A stretch of DNA of 64,000 bases, from assembly GCA_040771825.1 (NCBI GenBank), contig JAXGZG010000003.1, positions 62,001 to 126,000 on the forward strand, given 5' to 3'. This document shows, piece by piece, positions 57,184-64,000 of this stretch (the stretch's first letter is position 1; each line of letters opens with the position of its first letter). The translations under genes and the position numbers were made by a program. The stretch comes from JAXGZG01 sp040771825. Lineage in GTDB: Bacteria > Bacillota > Sulfobacillia > Fermentithermobacillales > Fermentithermobacillaceae. Below the pieces are notes generated by a model, which did not search any database, was not told the origin of the DNA, and saw only the letters and a list, made by a program, of their open reading frames with translations.

Positions 57184-57924
57184 CTAAACCTTTGCCAGCG
57201 CCTTTGCTGCATAGAAGACTGCCGCAAGTATCCCATCAGAAGCATTATGCACCAACACCGGCCCTAGCAGACTCTTGGTATGATCGTACATAACAGCGTA
57301 GAAAACCCCGTGGCCAAACGCGATGAGCAATTGGGCAGGATTCAGGTAAGTTATTCGAAGCGGGAATACCGTGAAGCCTATGTGTGCCAACGAAAACACC
57401 ACGGATGCAATGAAGCCTGATGTCGAAACGTCAAACCCCGTCAGCCTTATCTTGCCCTGCCAGGACCTCGACAAGATGCTCATGACAAGAGCCCTAAAAA
57501 GGAGTTCCTCGGAGATGCCCGGCATGGTGAACATGAACGAGAGGTTGCCTATTACGTTGCGTGCGGTCATCGGATGGTTTATCGCCGAAGATAGACCCGA
57601 CGCCCGCATCGCCAGCCACGCACTCACGATGCTGTATATGGCGCACCCGAGGCAGTATCTCCAGAACATCGTCATGGACCACTTGCTCTTGTTGAGGTTC
57701 AGGCCCCACTGGGCGGCAGGCCGTCGCCATCGCGCCGCCAAGAAAACGATCACGGCCGCAGTCAAGAGCGTCTGCACAATATGGTGCAGAAATCGCCACG
57801 CAAACACGCCATCGGGGTCAAGTACCTGAAAAGCGCCGATAGTCGCGTCGGCAGAAAAAGATGATGCAAGAGGGATCAGGTATGCCAATGCTATCACGTA
57901 GACGAGATCTCGGACCTTGTTCAC
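57184..57924 (-). CDS. CPBP-family intramembrane glutamic endopeptidase
   Basis: A 246-aa membrane protein with about seven hydrophobic segments and the Abi/CPBP (CAAX protease-like) motifs: GISEELLFRALVMS near residue 138, SLAHIGFT near 185, and the late HN in VLVHNASD near 228. Bacterial members act as membrane proteases or in bacteriocin self-immunity. It follows the tRNA gene on the same strand; promoter elements were not identified. A link to the peptide operon 2 kb away is possible but unsupported. Confidence 0.82.
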   Translation of the reverse strand: MNKVRDLVYVIALAYLIPLASSFSADATIGAFQVLDPDGVFAWRFLHHIVQTLLTAAVIVFLAARWRRPAAQWGLNLNKSKWSMTMFWRYCLGCAIYSIVSAWLAMRASGLSSAINHPMTARNVIGNLSFMFTMPGISEELLFRALVMSILSRSWQGKIRLTGFDVSTSGFIASVVFSLAHIGFTVFPLRITYLNPAQLLIAFGHGVFYAVMYDHTKSLLGPVLVHNASDGILAAVFYAAKALAKV

Positions 57925-58222
57925 GGTGACTAGACCACCTTTTCAAAATGTTCGTCCCCACAGCCAAACATTTGACATATAGCACATAGGGCTATTTTCT
58001 GCCACAGGAATCTTGAATTGGAGGAAATGGACCTCTTTTTAAGTCCCCTTGTCAAGAAAGGGCAGTCTCTTCACCACATTTGGGCTCCCCCGTTTGTCCT
58101 GGTGTCCCCATCTGGGTCAGGCTACTCTTCACGCAAGATCCACGTCGCTACTGTAATAGTCGGGCGGACGGTTCCATAGTATCATGTCGGGATTATGCGC
58201 CAACGAAGGGGGCAACTCTCAG

Positions 58223-58699
58223 ATGTTCTTGGGACACATCGGAATCGGGCTGGCCTCAAAGCGTCTCGTGCCGGGCGAGCCAATCGTAGCTTTGGTGTCT
58301 TTGGCCATGATGCAGGACCTGCTTGCTGTCCCGTGTATCCTATTGGCCGAATCATCTTTCGACGCCGTGTGGGCCACCCACAGTCTTCTCATGTCCCTGG
58401 TTTGGGCCGCATCGGCGGCGCTGTTAGTCTGGCTGTTTAGGCATAACCTCCGCATCGCGCTCGTTGCAGGCCTACTCGTCCTAAGCCACTGGATAGCGGA
58501 CTTCATCTCCTGGCCAATGGGGTTTGGGCGAGGGCTGCCTCTCCTACTCAAAGGCTCCCTAGAGGTCGGTCTGGGTCTGTACAACACCACTATCGGTAGC
58601 CTCATCGGGGAAGGCGCAGGTTTGTTGCTGGTGCTGATAATGGTCACCCAACTGCGAAAATACCGAGCCGCCAGGCAGGCAGTTCCACCGGGAAGGTGA
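58223..58699 (+). CDS. Membrane protein, DUF457/YdjM-like predicted hydrolase
   Basis: A 158-aa membrane protein starting MFLGHIGIGLASKRL. The His in GHIGIGLA, the late VLSHWIADFISW near residue 95 and four membrane segments resemble the YdjM/DUF457 family of membrane-bound metal-dependent hydrolases. The ATG at 58223 is preferred over an earlier start at 58184, which has no family character. The function is unknown. Confidence 0.6.
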   Translation: MFLGHIGIGLASKRLVPGEPIVALVSLAMMQDLLAVPCILLAESSFDAVWATHSLLMSLVWAASAALLVWLFRHNLRIALVAGLLVLSHWIADFISWPMGFGRGLPLLLKGSLEVGLGLYNTTIGSLIGEGAGLLLVLIMVTQLRKYRAARQAVPPGR

Positions 58700-58758
58700 C
58701 GTCACCAGAGACCCTCCGTTAGCGTTTAAGATCACGGTGAAGCAGGAGAGTCTCCTCG

Positions 58759-59828
58759 TTAGGTCGACACAGTTCTCGGCCTCAGCAGGCTCTTTGTCCA
58801 AGCGTTCGCAACGACAGTAAGCAGAGGAATCGCAATGCCAAGGGCGCGGTACCCCGCCGCCGGTCCGAACCTGCCAGCAATCGCTCCGACCATGAGTATC
58901 CCTACCACCTCGCTCACACTCTTCACCGACGTGACCAACCCCCACACTCTGCCCACCATCTCCGTAGGGGCTTCTTCTTGAATGCGAGTCATAAACAGAT
59001 TGGACAGGGAAGACACGGCAAATCCCTCTATGACGCTCAGCGCCAACACTAACGGTTCCGCTCTAAAGAAAGAATACCCAAGCCACGCCACGGCAGTGGA
59101 AACCACAAACCTAGTCATCGGCTGACGCTTCAAGACATCGCCAAACCGCACCAGCAAGAAGCCCGCCAGGAGGTTCGAACCATAGTAGACTGACACCGCT
59201 ATACCGAAAAACCCCGGCCCGGCTTTGAGAACGCTCTCAATAAAAGGATAGTAGATCGCGTTGGCCCCATTCTGTCCGCCCATGTAGATGCAGTGCAGAA
59301 GCATCGCAACAATCATTCCGCGGTTTCCTCGGAGATAACTGCCGCTGCCCTCACCCCGTTCACCCTGAGGAGGCTGTTCCTCTTGCATAGCCGTGGGATG
59401 AGCGCGGTCCGCGCCGTAGCTAGGAACACCCCGCCCAAGGAACTCAGAAAGTTCAGGACGAGGACTCCGTCCAGACTGACACAGCTGGGATAGGCAAGGC
59501 AAACGACTCCTCTTAGTATCCCGGAGCAAACCATAACTTTGCGTTTATCCAGCCTATCGACTACCGGGCCGGCCACACTTGAGAACAATACCCAAGGAAG
59601 AAACAGAACTAGTTGCTGTATGACAAACCCCCAGGCAGACCCAGCCAATCTATACGCATATGTGGCCACGGCAATGGTCTGGACATGCAGTCCTGCCAGC
59701 TGGATAACGTCGCCGACGGTGATGAACCAAAGCTCTTTGCTTAGCGTCTTTTCTAATTCGTTCAGCTTACCTACTGTTCTCCCAGCTTTCTGGCCCTGTA
59801 ATTGGCTTTCTCCTGTGCGGCGCACCAT
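58759..59828 (-). pseudogene. MFS transporter, disrupted (frameshift plus missing segment)
   Basis: The N-terminal half (59828 to about 59315) encodes four membrane segments of an MFS_3-type exporter, ending out of frame shortly after RVNGVRAAAVIS. The C-terminal half, in another frame (about 59330 to 58759), starts at NRGMIVAMLLHCIYMGG and supplies six segments (normally 7-12). Segments 5 and 6 are missing between them, so a deletion as well as a frameshift is likely. The 5' end overlaps the end of the phosphotransferase gene by 62 bases. Confidence 0.75.
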
Positions 59829-60855
59829 ACCACCGAGGGATGTAGGTCTTGAACCCGTCGTACCAGTTAAGCACGTTCTCAGCCTGCCTGAGCATCACGT
59901 CGACCTCCTTCGGCCCAAACGGGATAGCCCATGGCACAGACGAAAGCATGTTGCTGGCAACATACAGAGACATCAGCGGAAAGAACTCGTCGGGGATCCG
60001 GACCCGGGCACTGACATTTGAGCGGTCCCTAACGGCGATGTCCGAGCAGGTTCTGATGTCACCCACTGACTGGCCTGGATGTGCAAAGTACCCGTCGATC
60101 CTGCCAGACGCAAAGTACCTACTCACAGGCGCGCACCACACAATCCGGTTAAACTCCTCCCAAGGGTCGCCATAATCCAGTCGATTGAAGTCGATGATGC
60201 CGATTTGCCCGTCGGCGGTAACGATCATGTTGCCACAGTGGTAATCGCCATGCTGGAGGACTTGCGGCCGGCCCTTCAATAGGTACCGCAAGGAGTTGAT
60301 GTGACGGATCGCCTTCCGAGCCCCGGGAACCTCGATGCCGCAGGCCTCGTAGTTTCGGATATTGCGGTCGATCTTGCGATTGAAACGCTCCGCCCAATCG
60401 GGTTGTCCAGAGGGCGCAGAGATCCGGTGAATTTGCCTTAGGATCCTACCCGCGGCACATCCGAGGTCATACTGCTTTGTCACATCAAACCCAGAAAGAG
60501 CGGTTTCCGCATCCTCGCCATCGATCCAAGTGGTTATCGTGAACACGCACGCGCCATTGTTGAATGTTCCGAAATCCACCGGCCGAGACATGAGGATGGG
60601 AAGGCCTCTCAGTCTGCAAAGAGCGTCATACTCCAGCTTTTTGCGTGGGTAGTCTGCGATATGGGATACTCTGACAAGCAGTCTTTCTCCGTCCTCAGTG
60701 AGGACTCTGTATTTGGCATCTCGTGACCAGCCTTTGGGAACCGCTTCGACCTCCTTCCATCGGCCGGAGCCGGGAATCCCTTCAACGAGACTGCTCAACT
60801 CGCCACCCCGTTTCACTGGCGTATCCTTGGAGCACGTTGCCAGGCGCAGAATCAA
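59767..60855 (-). CDS. APH-family phosphotransferase
   Basis: A 362-aa kinase-fold phosphotransferase. The catalytic loop is VLQHGDYHCGNMIV near residue 200, and the metal motif is GIIDFNRLDYGDPWEEF near 220. The late MSLYVASNMLSSVPWAIPFG is typical of a Firmicutes APH subgroup of unknown substrate. Between GYF and PDEFFPLM (about 60000-60090) there are roughly 30 residues that I would not expect in this family. It may act on small hydroxylated molecules; antibiotic resistance cannot be claimed. Confidence 0.82.
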   Translation of the reverse strand: MILRLATCSKDTPVKRGGELSSLVEGIPGSGRWKEVEAVPKGWSRDAKYRVLTEDGERLLVRVSHIADYPRKKLEYDALCRLRGLPILMSRPVDFGTFNNGACVFTITTWIDGEDAETALSGFDVTKQYDLGCAAGRILRQIHRISAPSGQPDWAERFNRKIDRNIRNYEACGIEVPGARKAIRHINSLRYLLKGRPQVLQHGDYHCGNMIVTADGQIGIIDFNRLDYGDPWEEFNRIVWCAPVSRYFASGRIDGYFAHPGQSVGDIRTCSDIAVRDRSNVSARVRIPDEFFPLMSLYVASNMLSSVPWAIPFGPKEVDVMLRQAENVLNWYDGFKTYIPRWYGAPHRRKPITGPESWENSR

Positions 60856-60964
60856 CGTACACTTGCAGCCTGATCCCGGACTAGAGCCTCGCGGCCCTGG
60901 CCCCAGGTCCCAGCCGTTTTGAAGACTTCAACCGCACGTGCCGTGCGCGCCCCGGTCGCAGTGC

Positions 60965-61396
60965 CTAGGTCCCCGCCGCTCTGAGGAATTCGGAAACACG
61001 ATGAACCAAATAAGGTTGGATTGCCGGGTAGGTAAGATCCGCGGGCAAAGAATCGAAAAGGCGCGTCTCCCCTATCTCTAGGTCAGGCAGAGGGCCCATC
61101 CGAATCACCTCAGCGAAGTACAGCCGCCCAAAAGTCTCGTCTCCATTGGTAGCCACCTGGTAGTCGCACACAGGCGTGATGGAGAACTGCACCGCCCCGG
61201 TTTCCTCCGCCAGTTCTCTTCGGGCTGTGGTATCAACCAGCTCCCCAGACTCGCGCCGACCGCCGGGGACCTCCCACGTGGCGCGGTTCTTGTGTCTCAC
61301 TAATACCCATTTGCCGCAGGAACGAGTTACGATCACGGCATAGCGGTATTGGTTATTTGGGACGTGGCCTATTTCGAAAAAACCCACACGCAACAC
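60965..61396 (-). CDS. Nudix hydrolase
   Basis: A 143-aa Nudix protein. The box GGRRESGELVDTTARRELAEETGA near residues 45-68 matches G-x5-E-x7-R-E-U-x-E-E-x-G-U completely. It would hydrolyse a nucleoside diphosphate-linked substrate that is not predictable. It stands alone about 110 bases downstream of the phosphotransferase start. Confidence 0.9.
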   Translation of the reverse strand: MLRVGFFEIGHVPNNQYRYAVIVTRSCGKWVLVRHKNRATWEVPGGRRESGELVDTTARRELAEETGAVQFSITPVCDYQVATNGDETFGRLYFAEVIRMGPLPDLEIGETRLFDSLPADLTYPAIQPYLVHRVSEFLRAAGT

Positions 61397-61583
61397 GTCG
61401 TAGTTCCTCGCCTTCCGTCTGGTCCGCCGCCCTGCGCAGTCTCTGGGGATTGCCGGACCCTGGAACCTGGGAGAAGACTATCATAGGGTAAGAAAGCAAA
61501 CAATATCGAACGATGCGGCGAAGAGGGATACGGGGAAAGTAATCAGGTCAGGAGCCGGGCATTCGATGCTGCAGGGGGACGAA

Positions 61584-61994
61584 CTATGATTCTAGGACAC
61601 GTCTCACCACGTCGAGCACGAATGCGGCTTCCTGGATGGCCTGATCCGCGTCTTCTAAATGGTATTCCTCTGTCGGAACGAAATCTTCTGCACCGTAGAA
61701 AGCAAGCTCGCGTTCCTTCCGGAGCCTTTTCGAAATTGTGCGGATTTTGTCAAGTTCGGCGCGGATTGGCTCGGGAAGTAGGTCGCTGTTGCCCTCAAGC
61801 GTCCGTCCAACATCGTGAATTTTGGGTACCTCGACTCCGACAGCCCGAAGCAATGACTTGAGAGTGAGCTCCACCACGCTCTGAGCTTCACGAACAACGT
61901 CGGAATAGGCCTCGCGGTCTCTGTAGAAATCGAGGGCTTCCAGCCGCACAGCTGCCTTTTCGAGGTAAGCCTTCGTCAGTTCATCTGTTCTCAC
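61584..61994 (-). CDS. HEPN-domain protein
   Basis: A 136-aa HEPN protein (PF05168-like), with TKAYLEKAAVRLEALDFYRDREAYSDVVREAQSVVELTLKSLL at the start and KERELAFYGAEDFVPTEEY near residue 100. The start is GTG 61994, overlapping the nucleotidyltransferase stop codon as GTGA, with AGGAGGG upstream. The R-x4-6-H motif of ribonuclease HEPN toxins is not present; the equivalent segment reads RELAFYG. With its MNT partner it may be a toxin-antitoxin-like or regulatory pair. Confidence 0.85.
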   Translation of the reverse strand: MRTDELTKAYLEKAAVRLEALDFYRDREAYSDVVREAQSVVELTLKSLLRAVGVEVPKIHDVGRTLEGNSDLLPEPIRAELDKIRTISKRLRKERELAFYGAEDFVPTEEYHLEDADQAIQEAAFVLDVVRRVLES

Positions 61995-62515
61995 AGGCGA
62001 ATCCCTCCTAGGAATCGGTTGGTGCGCCATTCCCAGGTATTGTTGCGCCGCACTCGGTACGCTCCCACTTGGCGGAGCAATGCGGACATCGACTTGACAA
62101 TGAGGGCTATGATTCCTTGGGGATCAAAGATAACGATATGATTGTCGACTAGGTCGTAGTAGATGGGCTGAACCAGCTCCGCTTCGGATACGGTGAGGAT
62201 GTACGGAGAAAGTTCGCACAGGAGATTCTCTTCGCTGAAGAGCCTCTGCGCGAGAGCATCATGCTTCATCTCTATTTCTCGTATGAACTCGACGAGGCGG
62301 AGGCGGCGCCCGGGAGCGTCTTTCAAAACGATCAAAATATCCAGATCCGAATCCTTGCGGTTCTCGCCGCGAGCAAAGGAGCCAAATAGGGCTAATCCAA
62401 GCAGGTTATCGCCGTAATGATGCATGATCTCCCGCAAAACCGCATCCAGAAAAAGGCGATGCCCATCAGAGTAGGCTTTGAGGTTCCTCACCGCCGCTAG
62501 CACGCTCCGTGCCAC
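61991..62515 (-). CDS. MNT-type nucleotidyltransferase
   Basis: A 174-aa minimal nucleotidyltransferase. The active-site motif is ALFGSFARGENRKDSDLDILIVL near residue 43 (GSF...DxD). MNT proteins paired with HEPN proteins can inactivate them by transferring AMP. It overlaps the HEPN gene by 4 bases, so expression is coupled. The C-terminal extension (about 120-174) lies beyond the minimal domain. Confidence 0.88.
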   Translation of the reverse strand: MARSVLAAVRNLKAYSDGHRLFLDAVLREIMHHYGDNLLGLALFGSFARGENRKDSDLDILIVLKDAPGRRLRLVEFIREIEMKHDALAQRLFSEENLLCELSPYILTVSEAELVQPIYYDLVDNHIVIFDPQGIIALIVKSMSALLRQVGAYRVRRNNTWEWRTNRFLGGIRL

Positions 62516-62542
62516 CTCCTTTCAAACCTGGGATTCCCAAAT

Positions 62543-62740
62543 TCATCCTACATTACTGGGGCAGACTAGACAACCTGACTTGAGGCGAGCGTTTTCGAGA
62601 AGGGTCTTCCCGTTTTCCACGACGGAGGGACACGCAATGCCCAACTGCGCAGGAGAGACAACCTCTACATCTAGACCAACCAAAGCCCGTCGCATTTCCT
62701 CTGCCTTGCCTGGATTCCCCGTCCCGTAGAGCAATCTCAA
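62543..62740 (-). pseudogene. N-terminal fragment of XTP/dITP pyrophosphatase (RdgB/HAM1)
   Basis: The 65-residue frame reads LLYGTGNPGKAEEMRRAL then VENGKTLLENARLKS, matching the first third of RdgB/HAM1-family pyrophosphatases (normally about 200 aa). It then ends, with no continuation in other frames before the MNT gene. It is therefore a remnant. A short upstream region may hold its old promoter. Confidence 0.65.
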
Positions 62741-62849
62741 TAGTTGCGCCTTCTTCCGTTCCGCAATACCTACGCAAATCTAAAAGGAGACTATCACAGG
62801 GCAATAACACCGACAATAGGCGGAATTTAGCCACCCGCCCACTGCCTTC

Positions 62850-63818
62850 CTATCCCTCGATTATCTTCACCGCCCTATCCAGCATCTGGTGCCCGGCCAC
62901 CACGCTGTAGAACCGAGTCTCTGAGAGACCGATGTTTGGGTCGAAATCCTTCCGCCCCGCTAGCACCGCTACAGACGGAACATGCGCCACGTGGTCGGCC
63001 ACCGCATTTAGCGAGTCCCAGCCCGTGTTTGCGTAGTTGGCGAGGTCTTTCGCTCTTCTTCGCTCTCTGAGGTCGTTCCTCAGAAGATAGATGTTCTGCT
63101 TCCGGGGCTTGCTGGAGGAAGGCGGGATGGGAATAAGCTCGTTGACTATCCTGTTCCAGCGGTTCTCGTCGATCGGTATTCCTGCCAAGGTGCCGGCCTT
63201 CTTACTAAGGTGTTCCATGTACGAACGGGCCAATCCGAGGGTCTCACGCGCCCCGGAGACCTTCCGGAAGATATCTCCCACATGGGCGGCCGTCCAAGTT
63301 CTCGGCGCCCCATGAAGCGCCAGATTGAGTGTGTTTGCGCACACCACTCTGACGGGCGTCATAAGGGCTTTGACCGACGCCTTGCCGCTGTGGCTGTTTG
63401 TGAAAAGCAAATATGGATCGATTCTGTCACCGACAATGCAATGTTCGCTGGTCATTCTGGCTAGTAACCACACTGTCTTGCCCTGCCCCAGGGAACCGGC
63501 CGCCTCGTACCTAATGTCCCCTCCGCCGAGCAGCTGGTCTACGAAATCGAAGGCTTCTTCGTTTTGAATCGGGCGATAGCGCTGGCTGACAACCCCAAGC
63601 ACTCGGTTATCGGTATGCCTAACTACCCCTAGCCGCTCCTGCCCATCGACCCACCGTCCGCCACCCGCCTCAACGGCCAATGGCCGTAACGAGACCCGCC
63701 AGTTCAAGCCGGACATCTCCAAGGCGTCACGACTGGATGGAGCCATAGTCACCACCAGTCCAAGTCTGTGCCACGGCACCTTTCGTACAGAAAACATTGT
63801 CTCGACATACGAGGGCAT
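62850..63818 (-). CDS. DUF932 phage/plasmid-like protein (TIGR03299 type)
   Basis: A 322-aa protein of the DUF932 family, found on phages, plasmids and some chromosomes. It starts MPSYVETMFSVRKVPWHRLG, typical of the family, with GVVSQRYRPIQNEEAFDFVDQLL near residue 75 and RVVCANTLNLAL near 160. GGAGGTG precedes the ATG at 63818 by 9 bases, so I prefer it over ATGs at 63836 and 63866. Its function is unknown. A LexA-type box upstream suggests SOS control. Confidence 0.85.
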   Translation of the reverse strand: MPSYVETMFSVRKVPWHRLGLVVTMAPSSRDALEMSGLNWRVSLRPLAVEAGGGRWVDGQERLGVVRHTDNRVLGVVSQRYRPIQNEEAFDFVDQLLGGGDIRYEAAGSLGQGKTVWLLARMTSEHCIVGDRIDPYLLFTNSHSGKASVKALMTPVRVVCANTLNLALHGAPRTWTAAHVGDIFRKVSGARETLGLARSYMEHLSKKAGTLAGIPIDENRWNRIVNELIPIPPSSSKPRKQNIYLLRNDLRERRRAKDLANYANTGWDSLNAVADHVAHVPSVAVLAGRKDFDPNIGLSETRFYSVVAGHQMLDRAVKIIEG

Positions 63819-63881
63819 GGCCTGTTTCACCTCCATCACAATAGATGAAGAACCTGACAGCTTCATGCTAGCAGGTCTGAA

Positions 63882-63910
63882 CCGTCACACAGTGTGGGGA
63901 ACAAATGTTC
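63882..63910 (-). promoter_or_regulatory. LexA-type box plus shared element upstream of DUF932
   Basis: GAACAAATGTTC (63899-63910) is a perfect GAAC-N4-GTTC box and fits the Bacillus-type LexA consensus RNRY spacer. On the minus strand it is followed by CCCCACACTGTGTGACGG. The element lies 64-92 bases upstream of the chosen DUF932 start, in promoter position. A near copy occurs upstream of cas3 (22692-22720). Confidence 0.6.
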
Positions 63911-64000
63911 ATAAACTAGATAAGAGTGCGAAGATTATCTTCCCGAAACCCCGCCGTACCAGTTCTAATACGCCAACCGCCGCCACCGGAAGGGCTGCTC

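Overview
The window looks like chromosomal DNA from an anaerobic, spore-forming member of the Bacillota (Clostridia-like), moderately GC-rich. Supporting this are Firmicutes-type HPr/Enzyme I, a flavodiiron protein, a CoA-disulfide-reductase/rhodanese/TusA/DsrE fusion, a YtaF-like sporulation membrane protein, and a GAAC-N4-GTTC box of the Gram-positive LexA type. No rRNA, transposase or phage structural gene was seen. One tRNA-Pro(GGG) is present.

Layout. 0-5.8 kb: a YdcZ-family membrane protein; a sugar-catabolic operon of pfkA (frameshifted), class II aldolase, ptsH and ptsI; and a HemN-like radical SAM protein. 5.9-14.3 kb: flavodiiron protein, DUF2284 protein, a 93-bp tandem repeat tract, AlkD-like glycosylase, isochorismatase-like hydrolase, orphan Dam-type methylase, a methyltransferase and an M20 peptidase. 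14.4-22.3 kb: a large secreted SdrD-B-like protein with a structured RNA-like 5' leader, a broken SpoIIM-like gene, a Crp/Fnr regulator divergent from the four-domain persulfide reductase with two palindromes between them, and a YtaF-like protein.

22.8-46.2 kb is a complete type I-G (formerly I-U) CRISPR-Cas locus: cas3 (helicase then HD), csx17, csb1, csb2, a cas4-cas1 fusion and cas2. It is followed by a very long array that I hand-counted at 192 repeats and 191 spacers. About 20 consecutive repeats (34.5-35.9 kb) are decayed in mosaic fashion, with clean repeats on both sides. The array ends 27 bp from the stop codon of a convergent sigma-factor gene. The repeat is open in all six frames, so it produces dozens of false ORFs.

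46.3-64 kb is accessory: ECF-like sigma factor, MFS transporter, and a GT2/PIG-L/CBM9-like fusion. A minus-strand operon (54.9 to 50.8 kb) follows, made of a SPASM radical SAM enzyme, a 111-aa protein with six CxPCxPCxP[D/E] repeats, a GNAT acetyltransferase and an ABC ATPase/permease. This has the architecture of a RiPP-type peptide pathway and is the best candidate here for an undescribed system. The rest contains a DUF1848 protein, tRNA-Pro, a CPBP protease, a broken MFS gene, a phosphotransferase, a Nudix hydrolase, a HEPN/MNT pair, an rdgB remnant and a DUF932 protein.

A 29-bp motif (26/29 identical) with a LexA-like half occurs upstream of both the cas operon and the DUF932 gene. All counts and coordinates were read by hand; functions are from motif recognition, not database searches.
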